Of a stretch of DNA of 64,000 nt, positions 36,830 through 47,440 are shown one piece after another. The position numbers and the translations under genes are program-made. The notes beneath the pieces were generated by a model, which made no database searches, had not been told where the DNA came from, and saw only the letters and a program-made list of their open reading frames with translations. Origin of the DNA: Branchiostoma lanceolatum (Eukaryota > Chordata > Leptocardii > Amphioxiformes > Branchiostomatidae); contig NC_089731.1 in the NCBI RefSeq assembly GCF_035083965.1, positions 8,097,501 to 8,161,500 of the forward strand, in the 5' to 3' direction. The stretch's first letter is position 1; every line of letters begins with the position of its first letter.

Positions 36830-37110
36830 ACGCACTGCTGATGAATAGATATAATATATGCGTACTACCCATGACATAATGCCTTCACTGACTATGGGAG
36901 CTGGAGGAAGGAGGAGGAGGGAATATATACATATGGAAGACATATACACACTACTGATGATTAGATATAACATACGCGTACTACCCACTGACACAATGCC
37001 TTCACTGTCTATGGGAGTTGGAGGAGGGAGGGAGGAGGAGGGATGGAGGGAAGGAGGGGGACATATAGTTCTTAGACATATAGTTCTTAGACATAAACAC
37101 ACATTATACA
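36830..37110. repeat. Tandem ~125-bp duplication with G-rich tracts
   Basis: Two copies of a block containing CTGATGAATAGATATAA / CTGATGATTAGATATAA, GCGTACTACCCA, AATGCCTTCACTG and CTATGGGAG are followed by purine-rich (GGA)n runs. The second run has several GGG tracts and could form a G-quadruplex. ATAGTTCTTAGACAT is repeated at the right end. Confidence 0.8.
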
Positions 37111-37374
37111 CATATACGTCAATTATATAAAAAAAAACAATCATATCCATATGCCAACGAATATGCTGAGGAGGCGCCATCCACTCCTGGTGACCCCTGA
37201 CCTGCACCGCCCGATGGCGCCGCCCGAAATTCGCACTTTTCTCCCCCTACTATACTACTCACGTGCACTCCCTCCGTGAACAACCAATTAAGTTTCATTT
37301 CATCTCTTTCCCATATAATGTCAGGTCGTCTCTTGTACATCTTATCAAAAAGTATTCGACGTAGGTTATTACTA

Positions 37375-37640
37375 TTAGAATGGGCAATAGAATATATGAT
37401 GAGCCTTGTTCCCTACTTCATGTAAATTCACGTCACATACAGATTCTGTCCTCTTCAGGAATGGACCGATATCTTCCCGTTTGACATACAAAGGTAATAT
37501 CCCAGACCTAAGAGGCACATAGAGATCTCTGGAATCTTGTAAGAGGTAAAGTGAGATATTTTGTGGAAAAAATGTATCTTTGATCAGCACGTAAGTTCTC
37601 AGTTTTGGTTTGAACCATAGTTCAGAGGCCCAGTGATTAT
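37375..37640 (-). mobile_element. Degraded non-LTR retrotransposon fragment
   Basis: The minus-strand translation carries ELWFKPKLRTYVLIKDTF, then VPLRSGILPLYVKRED and VCDVNLHEVGNKAHHIFYCP before a stop. The spacing of KLRTY, R-SG-LPL and a final C...H.F..CP cluster follows the C-terminal tail of non-LTR reverse-transcriptase ORFs. No reverse-transcriptase core is present nearby, so it is a truncated relic in the 3' flank of the Ig-LamG gene. Confidence 0.5.
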
Positions 37641-37759
37641 CACTATGTATCAATCTGTCGTCCGTTTGTCCGAGTACAGAGATGTCAATGAGATGTTTTT
37701 GGACAACACGCGTACCAGAGCAATGGCGGCTGTACACACGACTGTGACGACACGCGTTT

Positions 37760-38433
37760 CTATGGGGACCACACACCTTCAGCATCAGCCAAGAACTCGG
37801 CCAGACTTTGCTTGATCTCCTCTTCCGGACGCACATAACCCCAAATCTTCACCTCGTCCAAGGCGGTATAGGACGGCGTCGTGACTCCGGGCCGTATGGC
37901 TGATGTTCCGAAGTAAAGTCTGTATGGACTCGCTCTTGCCCTTCTGGTCAGAGGCTCTAGGCGGCGCACTTCGAAGTTGTAGCCGGCATGAGTGCCGTTG
38001 ATCAGAATGCTAAGCTGGGTCTCCTCCTTCCAGTAGAAGGCGACGTGCGTCCAGGTCTGTAGCGGGATGTCCACGCGGCCTCTCTGCGCCGTCCTGCTGC
38101 CGCCCACCTGCACCGTGAACTGGTCCTCCCGGTCCACCTGGTCCCGGGCCCGCAGGAACGTGAACCCTCGGGCCTGCTCCGTCCTGTCCCCGCCGATGTC
38201 CAGGTAGTAGTGCGGTCTCCTGTCGTTCAACCACCGCTTCATCCAGAACTCCACCGTGAAGCCGTCCGGGCAGAAGATGTACTTCTGGCCGCAGACGTTC
38301 AGCGGTTTTTTCGACTCCAAGTACTTCCCCCTCAGCAGAACCGCCTGCCCGCGGACTCCCCTTACCAGTTCGGCCGAAGGGTTCTTAAAATCCGTCAGGT
38401 AGTCCATTGTGTGCACCATCACAGGCTCTTCGT
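37760..38433 (-). CDS. LamG-like terminal exon of the Ig gene
   Basis: A single exon of about 220 residues beginning [20 protein letters not shown]. Landmarks: [68 protein letters not shown] and [20 protein letters not shown] near the end. The HxxfxW...l.ingt and [12 protein letters not shown] patterns mark a LamG/concanavalin-like jelly-roll. Translation stops at DAEGVWSP followed by TAG (37760-37762). A GTGTGT donor at 37771-37776 after DAE would allow further exons, but none was recognised. Confidence 0.8.
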
Positions 38434-41400
38434 CTGTAAGGGAACATAATAAGAGCTACCCATGATCATGAAGAACGCAGTGCTATGTTGATTCTAGATG
38501 TTCTAAGATGCTGATGTGGTGGTGATATTCTGGTTCTAGATGCTCTGTAATGCCCATGTAGTGGTGATATTTTGTTTCTACATGTTCTAGAGAGTGCCCA
38601 TGTCATGATGTTCTTCATGTTATAGAGGATGCCCATGCAGGTCCTACATGTTCTGGTCTCGGGCCGGACTTTTCCAATTTCATATGAAAAATGAAAAAAA
38701 AAATCATTTGCCCATAAAAAAAACGCTGCAAATTGGGTCATCAGGAGAAAAAACGCATCACCGTTGCGGCGGACTAACCCAAAAAAGGCTTCAATGGCGA
38801 ACCAAACGCACCGCGCCTAAAATACGACAACTCACTGGCTTTTGAGCAGATTCAAAAAATCTATGCAAAGTTATACCACCTGTCCACATAGACCAGATTT
38901 TAGCGGTCTCATGAGTGGTCATCATCTTGGGCAGTTTGACTGTACATTACCTTCATCAACTTATTGTCGTAGTAATAATAGTACTTTCCTAACCACATAC
39001 TCCAGATTTTAGCGGTCTCATGAGTGGTCATCTTGGGGAGGGGGGGGGGACTGTCCATCTCTTACCTGCGACTTTCAGGTAGGCTCTCTCGGCCGCGCTC
39101 CCTGCCAGGTTGAGAGCGGAGCACACGTACCAACCCTCGTCGGTCTCCTGAACCCCGGAGATGATCAGCTCGGCGTTACTGGTCACCCTGAAGCGGCCGT
39201 GGACCTGGTTGGAAAACATCGGCACCTACAGGGCACAAGAAACAGAGATGTAGGTACAACATGAATTTAGCGATCACAAACATCACCCAACTACGACCAG
39301 ACATACACTACACATGCCTTGGTCACTACTGACAACACAGAAAGACCTCCTTACCTGACTTCCTTCCTTCTGCCAGAAGACTGCAGGCGGAGGGTTTCCA
39401 GCCGTCTCACACAGGAAGGTAGCTGTTCTGTTCAACCCGATCACCTGGTCTCGGGGCTTCGTCTTGAAGGTCGGCGGCTCTGACAATGGAAAACAATAAG
39501 TCGTCAATCAGTTCTGCTTTGCAATTTGGAGGCAGGTGATCTTTGCACATACATCATCACCAGCGTCAATCAGCACAGCAAGAGTATGATTAAAAGGCCA
39601 ACCGTTTGTCTTCCACAGAGGATTTAGGTGTACAAATTATCGGTCACAGTGACTGTAACTGGAATTCTGGGCATCAGCTTTAAAGATAACTTCTGGCGAA
39701 TTTACTGTCTTACCGTGGATGGTTAGCGTGGCTGTCCCTTCCACTCTCCCCACCAGGTTCTCCGCCGTACAAACGTACGTGCCTTCATCGGATGACGTCA
39801 CCCTCTCTATCTTCAGGTTGCCGTTGTCCAGAATTCTGGCCCTGTGCAGAGATTCATGTATCACATTAAATACAGCCAAATAGTCATTTCAGGCATACTT
39901 TTAAGTTTGTACTGCTGAACTTACGATAATCATAGTCCAAGAGACATTTTGGTCTACCGGATAGCTCTGATTTTGACAAATGATATGGTATGCTCTGATA
40001 TGAATCTACTTAAAAACGATTCTAGAGGATCTTGCATTGATATAAATGTATTGATTCAAGGCATTTCATTCAGTGTCATTCAATGCATATGTTCACTAAA
40101 GAGAAGGATGGAGACTTAAAAGTACACACCAAAGATCAGAGCACAGAATCAGGAAGAAATCTGACACTAGCAGGAAACTTTTGTCTGCCTCATTTTCACC
40201 AGAGGCTATTTATATTTTTGTTGGAATAAACGGCCCTCTGTGCTGATGGATGTTTTACCTTCCAAGAGGAAGTGCGCTCTCCTCACGACTCCATGACACC
40301 TGCGGGGCGGGGTCACCACGTACTTCACACCTGAGCTCCACATCCTCCTGGACCATAGCCGTGACATCTTCTGGAGCCTCAGAAAATGAGGGTTTCACTG
40401 GAATCAAGAAGCATCAACATCGGAGTTAGTCTTTGACATGAAAACGTCTTTATAGACAATGTGCATGCATCCCTGGTATAATGATATGGAGAGCTGAGGC
40501 TTCAAATCCAGATGTCACCAATCGTACGGCAGTCTATTGCTAACACTGATAATCTCATTAGGAGCTGGAAGTATTATTGTAGAGTTTTCATTACATACTG
40601 TCAAACACCCAAAATGACAACACAAATCGCTGGTAATGCAAGTCATATTGTGATCACATTCAGATTTTAGCGGTCTCATGAGTGGTCCTCTTGGGGAGGG
40701 GGGATCTGTCCATCTCTTACCTGCGACTTTCAGGTAGGCTCTCTTGGCCGCGCTCCCTGCCAGGTTGAGAGCGGAGCACACGTACCAACCCTCGTCGGCC
40801 TTCTGAACCCCGGAGATGATCAGCTCGGCGTTACTGGTCACCCTGAAGCGGCCGTGTACCTGGTTGGAAAACATCGGCACCTACAGGGCACAAGAAACAG
40901 AGATGTAGGTACAACATGAATTTAGCGATCACAAACATCACCCAACTACGACCAGACATACACTACACATGCCTTGGTCACTACTGACAACACAGAAAGA
41001 CCTCCTTACCTAACTTCCTTCCTTCTGCCAGAAGACTGAAGGCGGAGTGTTTCCATCCGTCTCACACAGGAAGGTAGCTGTTCTGTTCAACCCGATCACC
41101 TGGTCTCGGGGCTTCGTCTTGAAGGTCGGCGGCTCTGACAATGGAAAACAATTAGTCGTCAATCAGTTCTGCTTTGCAATTTGGAGGCAGGTGATCTTTG
41201 CACATACATCATCACCAGCGTCAATCAGCACAGCAAGAGTATGATTAAAAGGCCAACCGTTTGTCTTCCACAGAGGATTTAGGTGTACAAATTATCGGTC
41301 ACAGTGACTGTAACTGGAATTCTGGGCATCAGCTTTAAAGATAACTTCTGGCGAATTTACTGTCTTACCGTGGATGGTTAGCGTGGCTGTCCCTTCCACT

Positions 41401-44400
41401 CTCCCCACCAGGTTCTCCGCCGTACAAACGTACGTGCCTTCATCGGATGACGTCACCCTCTCTATCTTCAGGTTGCCGTTGTCCAGAATTCTGGCCCTGT
41501 GCAGAGATTCATGTATTACATTAAATACAGCCAAATAGTCATTTCAGGCATACTTTTAAGTTTGTACTGCTGAACTTACGATAATCATAGTCCAAGAGAC
41601 ATTTTGGTCTACCGGATAGCTCTGATTTTGACAAATGATATGGTATGCTCTGATATGAATCTATTTAAAAACGATTCTAGAGGATCTTGCATTGATATAA
41701 ATGTATTGATTCAAGGCATTTCATTCAGTGTCATTCAATGCATATGTTCACTAAAGAGAAGGATGGAGACTTAAAAGTACACACCAAAGATCAGAGCACA
41801 GAATCAGGAAGAAATCTGACACTAGCAGGAAACTTTTGTCTGCCCTCATTTTCACCAGAGGCTATCTATATTTTTGTTGGAATAAACGGCCCTCTGTGCT
41901 GATGGATGTTATACCTTCCAAGAGGAAGTGCGCTCTCCTCACGACTCCATGACACCTGCGGGGCGGGGTCACCACGTACTTCACACCTGAGCTCCACATC
42001 CTCCTGGACCATAGCCGTGACATCTTCTGGAGCCTCAGAAAATGAGGGTTTCACTGGAATCAAGAAGCATCAACATCGGAGTTAGTCTTTGACATGAAAA
42101 CGTCTTTATAGACAATGTGCATGCATCCCTGGTATAATGATATGGAGAGCTGAGGCTTCAAATCCAGATGTCACCAATCGTACGGCAGTCTATTGCTAAC
42201 ACTGATAATCTCATTAGGAGCTGGAAGTATTATTGTAGAGTTTTCATTACATACTGTCAAACACCCAAAATGACAACACAAATCGCTGGTAATGCAAGTC
42301 ATATTGTGATCACATTCAGATTTTAGCGGTCTCATGAGTGGTCCTCTTGGGGAGGGGGGATCTGTCCATCTCTTACCTGCGACTTTCAGGTAGGCTCTCT
42401 CGGCCGCGCTCCCTGCCAGGTTGAGAGCGGAGCACACGTACCAACCCTCGTCGGCCTTCTGAACCCCGGAGATGATCAGCTCGGCGTTACTGGTCACCCT
42501 GAAGCGGCCGTGTACCTGGTTGGGAAACATCAGCTCCTACAGGGCACAAGAAACAGAGATGTAGGTACAACATGAATGTAGCAATCACAAACATCACCCA
42601 ACGGTAATTATCTACGACCAGACATACACTACTACATGTCTTGGTCATTACTGACAACACAGAAAGACCTCCTTACCTGACTTCCTTCCTTCTGCCAGAA
42701 GACTGCAGGCGGAGGGTTTCCAGCCGTCTTACACAGGAAGGTAGCTGCTCTGTTCAACCCGATCACCTGGTCTCTGGGCTTCGTCTTGAAGGTCGGCGGC
42801 TCTGACAATGGAAGAACGATTCTTCGTCAATCAGTTCTGTTTTGGTAGCAGGTAAGCATTACGATTACGCGATGACTTGTATCCATGTGCACGGCAAGAC
42901 ATCAAACGACCGATCAAACGACCGACCGTTTCTCTTCCATGGAGGATGTTTAAACACATTTAGATGTACAAATTATCAGTCACTGCAACTGGTATTATGT
43001 CCATCAACTTTAAAGATAACTTCTGGCGGATTTACTCTCTTACCGTGGATGGTTAGCGTGGCTGTCCCTTCCACTCTCCCCACCAGGTTCTCCGCCGTAC
43101 AAACGTACGTGCCTTCATCGGATGACGTCACCCTATCTTCAGGTTGCCGTTGTCCAGAATTCTGGCCCTGTGCAGAGATTCATGCATTACATTAAATACA
43201 GCCATTTAGTCATTTCAGGAATACTTTTAAGTTTGTACTACTGTACTTACGATAATTATAATCCAAGAGACATTGTGGTCTACCGGATAGCTCTGATTTT
43301 GACAAATGATATGGTATGCTCTGATATGAATCTACTTGAAAATGATTCTAGAGGATCTTGCATTGATATAAATGTAGGGATTCAAGGCATTTCATTCAGT
43401 GCCCTTCAATGCATATGTTCAATTAAGAGAATGATTAAGACTTAAAAGTATGTACCAAAGATCAGAGCACAGAATCAGGAAGAAATCTGACACTAACAGG
43501 AAACTTTTGTCTGTGGCATTTTCACCAAAGAGGCTATCTATTTTTGTGTTGGAATAAACGGCCCTCTGTACTGACGGATGCTTTACCTTCCTAGAGGAAG
43601 TGCGCTCTCCTCACGACTCCATGACACCTGCGGGGCGGGGTCACCACGTACTTCACACCTGAGCTCCACATACTCCTGGACCATAGCCGTGACATCTTCT
43701 GGGGCCTCAGAAAATGAGGGTTTCACTGGAATCAAGAAGCATCAACATCGGAGTTAGTCTTTGGCATGAAAACGTCTTTATAGACAATGTGCATGCATCC
43801 CTAATAATGTCACTCATTCACTTATTGATTCATTCATTTGCAGTTTTACTAATTCTATTTCGGCCTCTGCCCAATGCCCTTTTACCAAATTCAAATAATG
43901 TATAAATTATGACAAATATAACTTTATGTGACATTTTTAGTTTTGACCCTTTTTCTTAATTTAAAAATGCTTACGCCCAGTGTCCCTCCTAAGTCTGTAA
44001 TGTTCTCGTCTTCCACGGACATCAGGCACACTGTGGATGGAAAAGTGAAAACACGAGAGGAAACCTTTTTATAGCAACATGTAGGCACAACATCTGTAAG
44101 AACCCATAGGCTCTTGAAAGTGGGCCTTAGCAATAGATTATAGGAATGAGACGAATCCAGAACCCATGGACGTCAATTGTTTAAGATTCAGAGCCATTTA
44201 GACTTTAAGATGTTTTGCTGCTTGTGTTTAACTTAAAGCAATTCAAGAACATTTAGTATTGATTATTACGTAGACATTGCGATCGCATGAGTCATCTGCA
44301 ATCGGTCGCTGTAAAAGCAAAATACAGTATAAGCCCTGTTAGCAGCGTTAAGCATAGTTCTCACAAGCTTTTCTACTTTCACAGATGGCATGGCAACAAA

Positions 44401-44978
44401 CATGTACTGACAGCTATGATGAATCCAAGCTGTTCCACATAAAGTTGTTTTGACTCGTGACAAAAGTGGTTCGGCATAGTGACAAGTGAAATATTCACTC
44501 GGATTACACACATGTTTACATGTAGATTGAAAGCTGTTATAACATATAACATATATGTCCCCAGACAAATGAGTTACTACAATACGGTTAAGGAAATAAT
44601 TAGGGGCCTATCGGGGTGTGACTGAAAACGCTTCTAGCTTCAACCTTACAATTACAGATAAACGAGTGTAAGCAGTACATTGCACATTTCAGGTCATTTC
44701 AAACATGGACTGATATGAACGTTGAGCTTGGGGATGGACCAGTTAACATTCAGGGCTTTACCAAGGATTTAACTAGTAGTTTTCAGTAAGTGTGTGTATA
44801 CATGTAAGGTGACATAGGCATTCTATCCCATAGGTTGAAAATCTTTTGTAACTTGTATACAAAAATTCTGAAAAATAGATATTTCTGCATTGCACACGTA
44901 CCTTGCAATTCCTGTCTTGAAGAAGGTTTGTGCTGTAATGAGAAGGAACAGAACTCTTGTAAGGAGATTTAAACCCAT
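37760..44978 (-). CDS. Secreted tandem-Ig plus LamG-like protein; two of three Ig units disrupted
   Basis: Gene model: signal-peptide exon 44902-44978, exon 43975-44030, three units of four Ig exons each (43725 down to 39066) and a terminal LamG-like exon 37760-38433. Start [20 protein letters not shown] is a clear signal peptide; the second exon contains RGRR. Each unit encodes Ig domains A and B and is phase 1 at both borders, so any number of units can be spliced in frame. Unit 1 (5') has a 4-bp deletion and unit 2 a TAG codon, so only unit 3 is open. An exon-2-to-unit-3 transcript would give about 452 aa. It could be a live gene that skips the broken units, a recent pseudogene, or an assembly artefact. 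No transmembrane segment was seen. I do not recognise an orthologue. Confidence 0.65.
38480..38660. repeat. Imperfect ~45-bp tandem repeat
   Basis: Repeated words GATGTTCTAAGATGCTGATG, GTGGTGATATT, TAGATGCTCTGTAATGCCCA and GATGCCCATG in the intron upstream of the LamG-like exon. It is a diverged minisatellite with no obvious role. Confidence 0.6.
39066..40397 (-). CDS. Ig unit 3: the open copy
   Basis: Exons 40259-40397 ([32 protein letters not shown]), 39714-39841 ([35 protein letters not shown]), 39355-39479 ([32 protein letters not shown]) and 39066-39225 ([39 protein letters not shown]). Two I-set Ig domains, each with Cys, Trp and the DEGxYvC motif. All exons are intact and in frame with the LamG-like exon. 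Confidence 0.85.
40721..42053 (-). pseudogene. Ig unit 2: near-identical copy with an in-frame stop
   Basis: Exons 41915-42053, 41369-41496, 41010-41134 and 40721-40880. It is almost identical to unit 3 in both exons and introns, at a constant offset of 1655 bp. The last codon of the third exon is TAG where units 1 and 3 have CAG (41010-41012), truncating Ig B after WQKEGS. Its other differences in that exon (for example a Pro-rich GNPPPAV changed near the end) also suggest relaxed constraint. The break matters only if this exon is spliced in. Confidence 0.75.
42377..43725 (-). pseudogene. Ig unit 1: copy with a 4-bp deletion in Ig A
   Basis: Exons 43587-43725, 43044-43167, 42677-42801 and 42377-42536, offset about 1671 bp from unit 2 and more diverged, with indels in introns. 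The second exon is 124 bp rather than 128: after NLKI the bases GAGA are missing, so the frame hits TGA at once. Splice sites are kept. Ig B exons are open ([20 protein letters not shown]). Skipping Ig A (exons 1-2, phase 1-1) would restore the frame. Confidence 0.75.
43975..44978 (-). CDS. Signal-peptide exon and linker exon of the Ig gene
   Basis: Exon 44902-44978 encodes [20 protein letters not shown] then KTGIA, a hydrophobic secretory signal. Exon 43975-44030 reads [18 protein letters not shown] in the frame that joins the Ig exons (phase 2 in, phase 1 out). The basic cluster RGRR may be a propeptide cleavage site. A second frame of that exon ([15 protein letters not shown]) does not fit the phases. 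Confidence 0.65.
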
Positions 44979-46432
44979 GGCACCTTTAAATGGACCCAAA
45001 GCAGAACCCTATACCACAGCTGCGCACACAGTCCGTCTTGGTCTGTAGAAATACAAGCCAACGTGCCAGGCGTCCCGATCGTTGGAAAGGCCCCTGAAGC
45101 GGTGGCTGATTTGAGGTCACAGGAACCAGGGGCAATGAACCGGAAGGGGTAGGTTCATTTACATGTACCAAGGTCGCTACAACGCTATGATGTCTAAACA
45201 TGCTTTCTTTTACGTAGACCACATTTCCAGAGAGAGAGCAGTGTAAAAATCCCGCGGTTTTTGATTCATGTTCATGATAGAAGTGTCTCAAGTTTCGGGA
45301 AGGAGTGACTTGTGTGAAGGATGGGATGGACGTGAACAAGGAAACGATGGCGGAACTAGAGAACAGCTGTTGTGTCTGCAGGAAGTGCTAGCGAAGCATC
45401 GTTGAGTACCTCTAATGGGAGGCGACATGGAAATGATAGGGTATTGGCAGAAAGGGGGAAGTAAAGGGGAGGAAACAGGGTAACATCAAGTGAAAATATT
45501 TATACGAAAGTACAGGGAAGTGGGAAAAGCTGTTGTCAAATAAATATGGTGATCTTGTGCTGCTGTCTGTGTTTTTGGCTATTTTGGATGACGCCATGAA
45601 TGGAATGTGTGTATGGTTTGTAAATACAACGGTCAAGGTCAAGTTTCGGTTTCCCCTGGTACTGTGTACAGTAGTGTTTCTGTATCTTCTATTTTGGACA
45701 AGTTGTGGTATTTTTTTGGTGGTAGATAGCACTACAAGCTGGTATCTGCTTTGATTAGTTGTTTAATTCAAATGCATGTAATAACATTTTATTTCCAGAG
45801 GTCTAGTCAACAGTCAGTCATTTACATTGTCAAAAATGGTTTGTAGAAATAGCAGCATATCAAAATATGAAGTAATTGTGTCAAACGAAAAGAAAACAAC
45901 ACTCAAAAGCCATGGGGTTAATTAAGACAAAACAGTACAATTAATGTCGTGTTTGCCTAGGTTATAAAAGTTACAAGTCTAATGGGTTTAGCGTCACATG
46001 TGTTTAGTTTCTTATATTGTGTGTTCTCTTGGCAGCTCAATACAATATGGATGCTGTCTCTTGCTATCTCCATTTCCATATGCGTTTTGTTTGACATTAA
46101 AGCTATATTGAATCAGAGATTCAGCTGATTGTTTTTCCTGTAATTTACAATTTTCTACTGGAGAATTATCTGTCATATCTCAAGAATCAACATTATGTAC
46201 ACAATGATATCCGTTAGACTGCAGTATTTCTTCAACAAGTAACGTTTCTTCTGTGGAGGATTTCTAAGTTACTAGCTTTCATGGATTAATATCCTACAAT
46301 TGTTGCATGAATGCACTTGTATTTTCAACGTACGATAGATTTTTCGTGCATTTTGTAAATTAATAAATGTAACGATATATCGTCCCCGATGCTTGTGTCC
46401 ATTTTGCTGTGTGGTTTGAAATCAATGCTGTG
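44979..46432. other. Intergenic: promoter of Ig gene and 3' flank of the EGF-sushi-Ig gene
   Basis: No exon was recognised. The right end must include the 3' UTR of the gene that stops at 46433. A minus-strand AATAAA lies at 45788-45793, about 640 bp past that stop, and is the first clear polyadenylation signal I found. No TATA box is evident ahead of the Ig gene. Confidence 0.45.
45788..45793 (-). terminator. Candidate AATAAA polyadenylation signal
   Basis: TTTATT on the plus strand, i.e. AATAAA for the minus-strand gene ending at 46433. It is supported only by the hexamer and its position downstream of the stop codon. Confidence 0.35.
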
Positions 46433-47440
46433 CTACTCCTCGTCTTCCTGAAAGAAATATAAAAACGATTAATATGTTAATGATTTGGGTAAAACGCACC
46501 AACATTGGTGTTCAGTACTCGATATGTTTACGTGCCAACAAGTATTTGCAGAAGTTTGAGTTTTATAATTAGTGTCATTAAGAGGAATACCCTATGATCA
46601 AATGCAAGAATTAAGGTTAATAATGTTAAAATATTAAATCTTTATGTAATATAGTCATGGTTAATGAATGACATACCTCTGCAATGCTAATGGTGACCTT
46701 CCTGTCATGGCTGCCAGCAATGTTTGTCGCCACACACTTGTACAGCCCCTCATCCTCAGCCCGCATCTCCTCAATAGTCAGCCTAACAATCTTGTGGTCC
46801 TCGTGATCATCCTCTCCTTCAACTTCTTCCAGGTCTAGGATGTCTGGAAAGAACCAACATGTGTTTATTAGACTGAGTATGATACACTAATTCCCTTGAT
46901 TGCGTGTACATGTTGACAGGTAGACAAGACTCTCAATCTGTTTCAAGTCAAAGTTACTGTAACTATCATATTGATATGAAAAATGTTCAAGGTCCTGGAC
47001 ATTTTTGTGAGACTAAAATGTTATCATGCATAACCTGAATCAAAGCAGTCCCATTCAAGCACTGCTTTGCTTTTGCTGCCTACTTCATGTGGTAAACGGT
47101 ATTATTGTAATTATACACCGGTTTGCCTTCATGCCATGCAGGGAGAAAGTTGATGACAATGTCTACCAGGACACTATTTGTTTCCTTCTGATCATATCTT
47201 ACTATATAAGATAGCAATCGAAGCAATTTATAGTTTTCATCAGAAACCTTTAGGAATAATAGAACATCATTATTCATTAAGAAAAGTGAATGCCGTATCG
47301 TGCTTTACCTTCACTGCCATCTCTCACCCATGTTACAGAGGGCAGAGGACGTCCCCGCGCATGACAGTCCATGGTCACCCTCTGCCCATTCTCAACTTGA
47401 ACTTGTCTGAACAGTCCGTGAGACAGGACCCGCGGAGGAG
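46433..47440 (-). CDS. C-terminal Ig domain and acidic tail
   Basis: Exons 47309-47440 ([40 protein letters not shown]), 46677-46843 ([39 protein letters not shown]) and 46433-46447, whose coding part is only EDEE then TAG. Together they form one I-set Ig domain, with an acidic insertion ([11 protein letters not shown]) between the halves where loops are expected. The 15-nt terminal coding exon has a good acceptor (TTTCAG) and keeps frame. Confidence 0.85.

Larger units (their letters stand above)
36182..37759. other. Intergenic: promoter of the ApeC gene and repeats
   Basis: Between the ApeC-gene start and the stop codon of the Ig-LamG gene. The first 150 bp next to the ATG share words with the promoter at 62200-62330. 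The remainder holds a tandemly repeated purine-rich block (36830-37110) and a retrotransposon remnant (37375-37640). No further exon was recognised. Confidence 0.5.

Noticed and set aside
37777..38433. LamG-like exon of the Ig gene as the missing end of the ApeC-polydom gene
   Set aside because: It lies upstream of the ApeC-gene start on the same strand and joins in phase to the Ig exons at 39066.
44986..45732. Open frames of 106-117 residues between the Ig gene and the EGF-sushi-Ig gene
   Set aside because: No domain, signal peptide or splice context; composition looks like random intergenic sequence.
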